From Pseudomonas asturiensis (GTDB lineage Bacteria; Pseudomonadota; Gammaproteobacteria; Pseudomonadales; Pseudomonadaceae): 64,000 bases of DNA. This document shows positions 45,470 through 52,270 of the stretch, piece by piece (position 1 is the stretch's first letter; the number at the start of each line of letters is the position of its first letter). The stretch is taken from the NCBI RefSeq assembly GCF_900143095.1, contig NZ_FRDA01000011.1:137408-201407 (forward strand), in the 5' to 3' direction. Below the pieces are notes generated by a model. The model saw only the letters and a program-made list of their open reading frames with translations. It had not been told where the DNA came from and made no database searches. A program made the position numbers and the translations under genes.

Positions 45470-47668
45470 ATGCCCAATCCCGTGGACGACTCCATCCTGC
45501 CGGTGCACGAACAGCCGTCAGTCATCATGCCGACGCACCCCAGTGTGGAGCAGGCCCTGCGAGAAACGCAGGACCGCCTTCGACTGGCCCTGGAGTCGGC
45601 GCAGATGGGCACCTGGGAATGGGACATTCCCACGGGCCGACTGCAGGCTTCGGCCCGCGCTGCGCAGTTGCACGGCCTGAGAGCACAGCCTGTCGACGAT
45701 GACTTCGCGCACTTTTTCAAGGATGTGCCTGCCCGCGAACGCCAACGCATGCGCCGTGCTTACCGTGCAGTGCTCAAAGCCAGGCAGGACACCTTCCGAC
45801 TGACCTATCGTTTCAAGCTGGAAAACGGACAGTCGCGGCTTCTGGAGAGTCGCGCCCTGCTCTACAGGGACGAGACCGGAGCGCCTGCCAGACTGGCGGG
45901 CACCTTGCTCGACATCACCCAGCAGCAGGCCCAGGCGGCGCTTGAAGTCAGCGAAGAGAAATTCGCCAAGGCATTTCATTCAAGCCCCGACTCCATCACC
46001 ATCACCGAACTGGGCACCGGACGTTACGTGGAGGTCAACGACGGTTTTTGCCGCCTGACCGGCTACAGCGCACCTGAAGTACTGGGCAAGACCGTACACG
46101 AAATCGGCATCTGGACCGATACCGATCAGCGTCAACACATGATCGACCAACTGCATGAGACGGGTCGGGTTCATCACCGGGAAATGGCAGGCCGCAACAA
46201 AAATGGCGACCCACTGACGCTGGATGTATCCGCAGAGTTCATCACACTGAACGACACCGCCTGCCTGCTGATGAACGCGCGCGACATCGGACTGTTGAAG
46301 AGCGCTCAGGCGCAGATTCAGCACCTGGCCTATCACGACTCGCTCACCGGCCTGCCGAACCGCGCCCTGCTCATGGACCGTCTCAGCCAGCAACTGTCTC
46401 TGCTCAGGCACCATGGCCTGCGCGGTGCGCTGCTGTTTCTGGACCTGGACCATTTCAAACACATCAACGACTCATTGGGCCATCCGGTCGGCGACAGCGT
46501 ACTCAATATCATTGCCGCCAGACTGGAAGCCAGCGTGCGCCAGGAAGACACCGTGGCGCGCCTGGGCGGCGACGAGTTCGTGGTCCTGATCTGCGGGCTG
46601 ACAGGCGCTCGGCACGAAGTCACTCACCAGGTGCAGGAACTCTCCGACAGCTTACGTGAATTGCTCGCAGAGCCAATGTTTCTCGACGGTCACCGCCTGC
46701 AGGTCACCCCCAGTATCGGGATGGTACTGATCCCCGACGACGGCCTGACGCCTGCCGACCTGCTCAAGCGAGCCGATATCGCGCTTTATCGCGCCAAGGA
46801 TTCAGGACGCAACGCCGCACAGTTCTTCCACGGTTCGATGCAAAAAGCTGTCAGCCAGCGCCTGCGCATGGAAAACGATCTGCGCCTGGCGTTGACCCGG
46901 CACGAGTTCCACCTGCACTTCCAGGCTCAGGTGGACTGCCGAAATGAAACTATCAACGGGGCCGAAGCCCTGCTGCGCTGGCAGCACCCCGATTACGGCC
47001 TGTTGCCTCCGACCCGGTTTGTGCAGATCCTTGAAGAAAGCGGGATGATTCTCGAAGTGGGCAGCTGGGTGCTGGACGAAGCCTGCAAGACAGGTGGACG
47101 CCTGCTCAAGCAGGGCCTCATCGACAAGGATGCGTTTCTGATGGGGGTCAATATCAGTCCGCGTCAGTTTCGGCAGAATGATTTCGTGGAACGGGTGCAA
47201 CACAGCCTCAAGCTGCACCATTTGCCGGCCAGCATGCTCAAGCTGGAAATCACCGAGGGCATCGTCATCCAGAACCTGGAGGACACGATCGCCAAGATGC
47301 GCAGACTCAAGACGCTTGGGGTCAGCTTTGCCATGGATGACTTCGGCACTGGCTACTCGTCGCTGACCTACCTCAAGCGCCTACCGGTGGACACACTCAA
47401 AATAGACCAGTCGTTCGTTCAGGACGCCACCAGCGACCCCAATGACGCCGAAATCATTCGCGCCATCGTCGCTATGGCGCAAAGCCTGAGCCTCAACGTC
47501 ATTGCCGAAGGCGTCGAGACCGTCGAGCAACTGACCTTTCTTGAACAGTTGGGCTGTTATGTCTATCAGGGCTATCTGTTCAGTGAACCGCTGGAAGACT
47601 CAGGGTTCGAGACCCTTTTGCGGCTCAAGCAGCACCTGCTTCAGCCGAGTCTGCTGCCGGACAACTGA
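45470..47668 (+). CDS. PAS-PAS-GGDEF-EAL cyclic-di-GMP protein
   Basis: A 732-residue cytosolic protein with no clear membrane segment. Order: short N-terminus, two PAS sensor domains (about 35-155 and 160-280, the second with DSITITELGTGRYVEVNDGFCRLTGY), GGDEF domain with an intact GGDEF at 366-370, and EAL domain with EALLRW at 499-504. EAL metal and catalytic motifs look complete (NISPRQF, EITEG, DDFGTGYSS, KIDQSF, AEGVE). It could therefore both make and degrade c-di-GMP. AAAGG lies 10 bases before the ATG. Monocistronic with its own terminator. Confidence 0.93.
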   Translation: MPNPVDDSILPVHEQPSVIMPTHPSVEQALRETQDRLRLALESAQMGTWEWDIPTGRLQASARAAQLHGLRAQPVDDDFAHFFKDVPARERQRMRRAYRAVLKARQDTFRLTYRFKLENGQSRLLESRALLYRDETGAPARLAGTLLDITQQQAQAALEVSEEKFAKAFHSSPDSITITELGTGRYVEVNDGFCRLTGYSAPEVLGKTVHEIGIWTDTDQRQHMIDQLHETGRVHHREMAGRNKNGDPLTLDVSAEFITLNDTACLLMNARDIGLLKSAQAQIQHLAYHDSLTGLPNRALLMDRLSQQLSLLRHHGLRGALLFLDLDHFKHINDSLGHPVGDSVLNIIAARLEASVRQEDTVARLGGDEFVVLICGLTGARHEVTHQVQELSDSLRELLAEPMFLDGHRLQVTPSIGMVLIPDDGLTPADLLKRADIALYRAKDSGRNAAQFFHGSMQKAVSQRLRMENDLRLALTRHEFHLHFQAQVDCRNETINGAEALLRWQHPDYGLLPPTRFVQILEESGMILEVGSWVLDEACKTGGRLLKQGLIDKDAFLMGVNISPRQFRQNDFVERVQHSLKLHHLPASMLKLEITEGIVIQNLEDTIAKMRRLKTLGVSFAMDDFGTGYSSLTYLKRLPVDTLKIDQSFVQDATSDPNDAEIIRAIVAMAQSLSLNVIAEGVETVEQLTFLEQLGCYVYQGYLFSEPLEDSGFETLLRLKQHLLQPSLLPDN

Positions 47669-47670
47669 CT

Positions 47671-47698
47671 CAGAAAGGCGCCCGAAGGCGCCTTTCTG
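47671..47698. terminator. bidirectional terminator, GGDEF-EAL gene / ibpA
   Basis: A 12-bp perfect stem (CAGAAAGGCGCC / GGCGCCTTTCTG) with a CGAA tetraloop between two convergent genes. Confidence 0.85.
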
Positions 47699-47710
47699 TG
47701 ACTTCCATCA

Positions 47711-48154
47711 TCAATGCTCGATGGTTTTCTGAGTGTTCAGCGGGATGCGCTTTGGCTTGGCCTCTTCCGGTACGTTACGCACCAGGTCGATGTTCAGCAG
47801 GCCACGGGACAGATCCGCGCCTCGCACCTCGATATTGTCCGCCAGCCGGAACGACAGCTTGAATTCGCGCCGGGCAATCCCCTGATGCAGATAGGTCACG
47901 TTTTCGGCTTCGCGCTCGCGCTTGCCGCCCGTCACAGTCAACACACCTTTCTCGACCTGCAGATCAAGGTCTTCCTCCTGCATGCCCGCTGCGGCGATCA
48001 CGATTCGGTATTGGTCGTCGCTGTAACGCTCTACGTTGTAGGGAGGGTAGCCGCTGGTCGAGTCGTTGCGTGCGGCCGACTCGAAGAGGTCGTTGAAACG
48101 GTCAAAGCCCACTGAGTGACGAAACAGTGGAGCCAGAGAAAATGCAGTCGCCAT
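47711..48154 (-). CDS. ibpA: small heat shock protein IbpA (Hsp20)
   Basis: A 147-residue Hsp20 chaperone that holds unfolding proteins for DnaK/ClpB. The N-terminus is the IbpA type (LAPLFRHSVGFDRFNDLFES); the alpha-crystallin domain spans about 38-130 (PPYNVERYSDDQYRIVIAAAGM through GLLNIDLVRNVPE), and the C-terminal IPL anchor motif is in KRIPLNTQ. AGGAG lies 7 bases before the ATG. A sigma-32 promoter and a leader resembling a ROSE RNA thermometer precede it, so control is both transcriptional and translational. Confidence 0.95.
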   Translation of the reverse strand: MATAFSLAPLFRHSVGFDRFNDLFESAARNDSTSGYPPYNVERYSDDQYRIVIAAAGMQEEDLDLQVEKGVLTVTGGKREREAENVTYLHQGIARREFKLSFRLADNIEVRGADLSRGLLNIDLVRNVPEEAKPKRIPLNTQKTIEH

Positions 48155-48210
48155 GATAATTCTCCTGTTAGTCAGCGAGTTGTTACGCGACCCGGATTCG
48201 GCGTCGCGTA
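48155..48210 (-). ncRNA. ROSE-like RNA thermometer in the ibpA leader
   Basis: The leader can form two hairpins. Hairpin 1 is ACGCGAC / GTCGCGT (48185-48209). Hairpin 2 sets UCGCU (within 48174-48179) against the AGGA of the ribosome-binding site (48162-48166) with one bulged G, the diagnostic ROSE pairing (UYGCU/AGGA). Short ROSE-like elements of this layout are known before Pseudomonas ibpA genes. Confidence 0.75.
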
Positions 48211-48217
48211 TTCCCCA

Positions 48218-48245
48218 AACTAGGGTCGCCCGCTGACTTTTCAAG
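48218..48245 (-). promoter_or_regulatory. sigma-32 promoter of ibpA
   Basis: Read leftward, CTTGAAA (48245-48239), 13 bases, CCCTAGTT (48225-48218). This matches the heat-shock consensus CTTGAAA, 13-15 bases, CCCCATNT. It lies just beyond the dusC stop. Confidence 0.75.
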
Positions 48246-48254
48246 AGCTGTTTT

Positions 48255-49235
48255 TTACGAAAAATATGACCGTTCGTCGGCTGCGCTATCAGCTGAATAA
48301 CCGAGCAGAACACTGATCCGGTCGCAGTCGGTTTCGCGGCGCAAGGCGTTGAACATCAGCGTCGCTTCCGGGTAGCTCTTGGTCAGCAGCACCAGCCATT
48401 GCTTGAGACGGCCCGGCGCCTGAACCAGGGTCATCTTCGCCAGGCAGTCGCCCCAGAACGTGCGCAGCATCGGTTGCAGCTCGGCCCAGGTCATCTCGAC
48501 GACCTCCTCGCCAGCATGAGCTGCTGCAATCTGCCGTGCCAGATCAGGACGCGCCACCAGGCCGCGACCGATCATGATGTCTCGCGCACCACAGATCTCC
48601 TGGCAGCGTCGCCAGTCCTCGACCGTCCAGATCTCGCCGTTGGCGACGACCGGGACCTTGACCACTTCCTGGATGCGCGCGATCCACTCCCAATGTGCTG
48701 GCGGCTTGTAGCCATCGACCTTGGTCCGCGCATGAACGACGATGCGCTCGGCACCGCCATCGGCCAGCGCCCTGGCGCAGTCGAGGGCACCGTCGGTGTT
48801 TTCATAACCCAGACGCATCTTGGCGGTGACCGGAATCTCGCCTGGCACGGCGCGGCGCACCTGGCTGACGATGGAATGCAGCAGATCAGGCTCCTTGAGC
48901 AGGATCGCCCCGCCACGTGAGCGGTTCACCGTCTTGGCCGGGCAGCCGAAATTGAGGTCCATGACCGGCGCGCCCAGCTCGCAGGCAAAGGCGGCGTTTT
49001 CTGCCAGACATACCGGGTCGGAGCCCAGCAACTGCAGATGCAGCGGCACGCCCGCCGCGGTTTTCGCATCGGTGTGCAGCTCGGAGGCCATTTTATAGTA
49101 GTAGGTGGCAGGCATGACTCGCTCGGTCACCCGGATGAATTCGGTCACGCACCAGTCGATGCCGCCGACGCGAGTCAGCACATTACGCAGGATGTCGTCG
49201 ACCAACCCCTCCATGGGCGCCAAAGCAATTTGCAT
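48255..49235 (-). CDS. dusC: tRNA-dihydrouridine(16) synthase DusC
   Basis: FMN-dependent reductase that forms dihydrouridine in tRNA (position 16 in the DusC class). The 326-residue protein has the TIM-barrel start ALAPMEGLVDDILR, active-site Cys98 in NFGCPAKTVNRSRGGA, and the FMN phosphate region VVANGEIWTVEDW and GARDIMIGRG, then a C-terminal helical RNA-binding domain. Assignment to DusC rather than DusA/B rests on MEGLVDD and the C-terminal region. It is on the same strand as ibpA. Confidence 0.92.
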   Translation of the reverse strand: MQIALAPMEGLVDDILRNVLTRVGGIDWCVTEFIRVTERVMPATYYYKMASELHTDAKTAAGVPLHLQLLGSDPVCLAENAAFACELGAPVMDLNFGCPAKTVNRSRGGAILLKEPDLLHSIVSQVRRAVPGEIPVTAKMRLGYENTDGALDCARALADGGAERIVVHARTKVDGYKPPAHWEWIARIQEVVKVPVVANGEIWTVEDWRRCQEICGARDIMIGRGLVARPDLARQIAAAHAGEEVVEMTWAELQPMLRTFWGDCLAKMTLVQAPGRLKQWLVLLTKSYPEATLMFNALRRETDCDRISVLLGYSADSAADERSYFS

Positions 49236-49264
49236 GGATCACACTCGAAAAAAAGTCCGGCAGT

Positions 49265-49726
49265 TTACTGCCCGTCACCGGGATTGGGAACGCTGCCGTT
49301 CAATATTGCCGCACCGTAACCTTCAATGAACTCGCCCGGCATGCGCTTGGGACGACCGGTTGAGAGTTCGATGCAGACGAAGGTGGTTTGCGCCCTCAGC
49401 AGCGTAAGGTTGTCGGAGGGGCGCTTGAGCTGGAAGCGGCGGGTCATTTTCAGACGACGATCCCAATCAACGATCCAGGTCGCCAGTTGCAGCTCGTCGC
49501 CCTCGTAGGCGCTGGCCAGGTAATCGATTTCGTGGCGGACTACGGCCATGGCACGGTCAAGACGGCGATACTCGACAAGGTCCAGCCCCAGATACTGCGA
49601 ATGGCGCCAGGCGCAGCGCTCAAGCCAGGTGACATAAACTGCATTGTTGGCGTGCCCAAGGCCATCGATATCATCACTGCCGACATTCAGGTCGATGACG
49701 AAAGGCGTTGCCAGATCCCAGACCAT
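49265..49726 (-). CDS. acyl-CoA thioesterase, hot-dog fold
   Basis: A 153-residue YbgC/4HBT-type thioesterase. The family motif with catalytic Asp is DIDGLGHANNAVYVTWLERC, after which VVRHEIDYLASAYEGDELQLATWIVDW and the final strands follow. It would hydrolyse an acyl-CoA; chain length is unknown. AGGAGCGAGC precedes the ATG at 49726; a longer upstream frame is rejected. dusC begins 29 bases after its stop, so the two may be co-transcribed. Confidence 0.88.
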   Translation of the reverse strand: MVWDLATPFVIDLNVGSDDIDGLGHANNAVYVTWLERCAWRHSQYLGLDLVEYRRLDRAMAVVRHEIDYLASAYEGDELQLATWIVDWDRRLKMTRRFQLKRPSDNLTLLRAQTTFVCIELSTGRPKRMPGEFIEGYGAAILNGSVPNPGDGQ

Positions 49727-49903
49727 GCTCGCTCCTGTTTGGGTGAGTGTGTGGGCGGCAGTGTAGCTGGAATGCAGGCCAGGCCGGGTATGCCTGAAGA
49801 CTTCTGGAGGCGAGACCAGGGTTTGAAGAAAAACAAAACCCTGAAAAAACAAAAGGGCCATTCAATAATCGAATGACCCTTGGTCCCGCAGAGCGGGAAA
49901 TCG

Positions 49904-49979
49904 TGGCGTCCCCTAGGGGACTCGAACCCCTGTTACCGCCGTGAAAGGGCGGTGTCCTAGGCCACTAGACGAAGGGGAC
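49904..49979 (-). tRNA. tRNA-Glu (UUC), copy 1
   Basis: 76 nt with encoded CCA. Acceptor stem GTCCCCT/AGGGGAC, anticodon loop CTTTCAC with anticodon TTC, T-loop GTTCGAGTC. Identical to the copy at 50171. Last gene of a leftward tRNA operon. Confidence 0.97.
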
Positions 49980-49993
49980 GCAAAACCCTAATT

Positions 49994-50015
49994 GATCAGA
50001 GTTGGGACTCTGATC
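49994..50015. other. hairpin in tRNA spacer
   Basis: GATCAGAGT / ACTCTGATC, a perfect 9-bp stem with a TGGG loop between tRNA-Glu and tRNA-Ala. No T-run follows; a processing signal is possible. Confidence 0.6.
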
Positions 50016-50055
50016 GATTCAACAACCCGTTTTACCAGGCCTTGAACCTTTAATT

Positions 50056-50131
50056 TGGTGGAGCTAAGCGGGATCGAACCGCTGACCTCCTGCATGCCAT
50101 GCAGGCGCTCTCCCAGCTGAGCTATAGCCCC
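50056..50131 (-). tRNA. tRNA-Ala (GGC), copy 1
   Basis: 76 nt with encoded CCA. Begins GGGGCTATAGCTCAGCTGGG; anticodon stem CCTGC/GCAGG with loop ATGGCAT, so the anticodon is GGC. Identical to the copy at 50292. Confidence 0.97.
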
Positions 50132-50170
50132 AGATTTATCGTTCGCCACGTCTGGATCACTCGGTGAAAC

Positions 50171-50246
50171 TGGCGTCCCCTAGGGGACTCGAACCCCTGT
50201 TACCGCCGTGAAAGGGCGGTGTCCTAGGCCACTAGACGAAGGGGAC
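50171..50246 (-). tRNA. tRNA-Glu (UUC), copy 2
   Basis: Same 76-nt sequence as at 49904, 39 bases upstream of tRNA-Ala copy 1 in the direction of transcription. Confidence 0.97.
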
Positions 50247-50263
50247 GCAAAACCTTCAGTCAG

Positions 50264-50280
50264 GTTCATCAGTGATGAAC
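50264..50280. other. hairpin in second tRNA spacer
   Basis: GTTCATC / GATGAAC with an AGT loop, in the spacer between tRNA-Ala copy 2 and tRNA-Glu copy 2; different in sequence from the other spacer hairpin. Confidence 0.55.
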
Positions 50281-50291
50281 CCTGGCAAAAT

Positions 50292-50367
50292 TGGTGGAGC
50301 TAAGCGGGATCGAACCGCTGACCTCCTGCATGCCATGCAGGCGCTCTCCCAGCTGAGCTATAGCCCC
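50292..50367 (-). tRNA. tRNA-Ala (GGC), copy 2
   Basis: Same 76-nt sequence as at 50056; first gene of the tRNA operon, directly after its promoter. Confidence 0.97.
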
Positions 50368-50386
50368 ACATCAGTGGACGGGGCGC

Positions 50387-50415
50387 ATGTTAAGCGTGAG
50401 TCGCTAAGCTGTCAA
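50387..50415 (-). promoter_or_regulatory. tRNA operon promoter
   Basis: Read leftward, perfect TTGACA (50415-50410), 17 bases, TAACAT (50392-50387), then a GC-rich discriminator (GCGCCCC) as in stringently controlled stable-RNA promoters. An A/T-rich UP-like tract precedes the -35. Confidence 0.75.
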
Positions 50416-50498
50416 ATTTATTTTCGCGAAATTTGAAAGTTTTTCGTCGGCATAACAATCACTTACCGTTTCAGCCCGTAAATCCGAGGCCGGGCCGA

Positions 50499-50533
50499 CC
50501 ACTGCATGCCCTGCTCTCGCGGGCATACAGTGG
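50499..50533 (-). terminator. hairpin downstream of gltX
   Basis: CCACTGCATGCCC and GGGCATACAGTGG form a long stem with one mismatch, 22 bases past the gltX stop. It lacks a T-run, so its efficiency as a terminator is uncertain. Confidence 0.5.
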
Positions 50534-50554
50534 CTTATGGGTATGACTCACTGG

Positions 50555-52036
50555 TCAGGCAATTGCGCCCAGCAGCTTTTCCCACTCTTTGTTTTCTTTC
50601 TTCGACACGCCACCCAGCAGATCGATGGCCTGGCGCAGACGGAAACGGGTCAGGTCCGGGCCGAGAATCTCCATCGCATCCAGCACCGACACCGAACTGG
50701 CCTGCCCGGTGATCGAGGCGAACATCAGCGGCATGGCGTCACGCAGTTTGAGGCCCAGGTGCTCGACCACCGACTGGATACACGCGGTGATCGGGTCTTT
50801 CTCCCACTGGCGCAGCGATTCGAGCTTCCACAGGATCAACTGCATCAACTGACGAACCTGATCGCCTGACAGCTTCTTGTGCTCGAACAGCTTGACGTCC
50901 GGTGTGACACCTCCGGCGAAGAAAAAGCTGGCCAACGGTGCGATCTGGCTGAACGTCTCGACGCGGCCCTGCACGTGCGGGGCGATCTTCATCATGTATT
51001 CAGGATTTAGCGCCCAGTTTTGCACACGAGCGGCAAACTCCTCGACAGGCAGTTCACGCAGCCATTGACCGTTGAGCCACGACAGCTTCTCGATGTCGAA
51101 GATCGGACCGCCCAGCGACACACGGGACAGGTCGAAATGCTCGACCATTTCCTGCAGCGAAAACTTCTCGCGCTCGTCAGGCATCGACCACCCCATGCGG
51201 CCCAAGTAGTTGAGCATGGCCTCAGGCATGAAGCCCATGCGCTCGTAGAAAGTCACCGAGGTCGGATTCTTGCGCTTGGACAGCTTGCTCTTGTCCGGGT
51301 TACGCAGCAGCGGCATGTAGCACAGCTGCGGCTTTTCCCAGCCAAAGTATTCGTACAGCAGAATCAGTTTCGGTGCCGAGGGCAGCCACTCTTCGCCGCG
51401 CAGCACGTGGGTGATACCCATCAGGTGGTCATCGACCACGTTGGCCAGGAAGTAGGTCGGCAGACCGTCGGTCTTCATCAGGACCTGCATGTCCATGCGG
51501 TCCCACGGAATTTCCACCTCGCCACGCAGCATATCCGGCACCACGCAGACGCCTTCGGTCGGCACCTTCATGCGGATGACGTGTGGCTCGCCCGCGTCCA
51601 GACGACGTTGCACTTCTTCCTTGGAAAGCAGCAGCGCACGACCGTCATAGCGAGGGGTCTCACCCTTGGCCATCTGCTCGGCGCGCATTTCGTCCAGTTC
51701 TTCAGCGGTGCAGAAGCACGGGAAGGCATGGCCCATTTCGACCAGTTGCCGGGCGTATTTCTGGTAGATCTCGCCCCGCTCGCTCTGGCGGTAAGGACCA
51801 TGCGGCCCGCCGACATCCGGTCCTTCGCTCCACTCGATGCCGAGCCAGCGCAGCGCGTCGAAAATCTGCTGTTCGGACTCGCGGGTAGAACGCAACTGAT
51901 CGGTGTCTTCGATCCGCAGGATGAACTCGCCACCGTGCTGCTTGGCAAAGCAATAGTTGAAAAGTGCGATGTAAGCCGTGCCGACGTGAGGGTCGCCTGT
52001 GGGCGATGGCGCGATGCGGGTACGAACGGTGGTCAT
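50555..52036 (-). CDS. gltX: glutamate-tRNA ligase
   Basis: Class I aminoacyl-tRNA synthetase for glutamate, 493 residues. The HIGH-type motif is in RIAPSPTGDPHVGTAY, and the KMSKS-type motif is KLSKRKN. The GoHIGH catalytic domain is followed by the helical anticodon-binding domain. Start at 52036 gives MTTVRTRIAPSPTG, the family N-terminus. Its gene precedes the leftward tRNA operon that includes two copies of its own substrate, tRNA-Glu. Confidence 0.97.
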   Translation of the reverse strand: MTTVRTRIAPSPTGDPHVGTAYIALFNYCFAKQHGGEFILRIEDTDQLRSTRESEQQIFDALRWLGIEWSEGPDVGGPHGPYRQSERGEIYQKYARQLVEMGHAFPCFCTAEELDEMRAEQMAKGETPRYDGRALLLSKEEVQRRLDAGEPHVIRMKVPTEGVCVVPDMLRGEVEIPWDRMDMQVLMKTDGLPTYFLANVVDDHLMGITHVLRGEEWLPSAPKLILLYEYFGWEKPQLCYMPLLRNPDKSKLSKRKNPTSVTFYERMGFMPEAMLNYLGRMGWSMPDEREKFSLQEMVEHFDLSRVSLGGPIFDIEKLSWLNGQWLRELPVEEFAARVQNWALNPEYMMKIAPHVQGRVETFSQIAPLASFFFAGGVTPDVKLFEHKKLSGDQVRQLMQLILWKLESLRQWEKDPITACIQSVVEHLGLKLRDAMPLMFASITGQASSVSVLDAMEILGPDLTRFRLRQAIDLLGGVSKKENKEWEKLLGAIA

Positions 52037-52176
52037 GGAAAATCCCGAAATAAGGTCGATCAAGCGAAGAATGTTAACAGGCCGGGGGCGTCAGGCTCCA
52101 GCGCGGGCGCTGTAGCTGATGGAGCACATGACCCGCGGCCTGCTCCATGAATCTGGAGGTTGAATGCAAAGCCCCC

Positions 52177-52239
52177 GTAGGAGGGGGCTTACCCGCAATA
52201 CGATTTTTCAGACGCTATCGCCGGCAGGCCGCCTCCTGA
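52177..52239. repeat. REP-type inverted pair between uvrB and gltX
   Basis: GTAGGAGGGGGCTTACCCGC at 52177-52196 and GCTATCGCCGGCAGGCCGCC from 52213 are degenerate copies of the GGAGGCGGCTTGCCGGCGA class also found at 35.8 kb. The first overlaps a short hairpin AAGCCCCC/GGGGGCTT. Confidence 0.65.
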
Positions 52240-52270
52240 AGTCTGGCGTCTGCCGCCAGCCAGCGCTGCG

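Noticed and set aside
52169..52190. Terminator hairpin AAGCCCCC/GGGGGCTT between uvrB and gltX
   Set aside because: No T-run on either strand, and it overlaps a REP-type element, so it was listed as a repeat.
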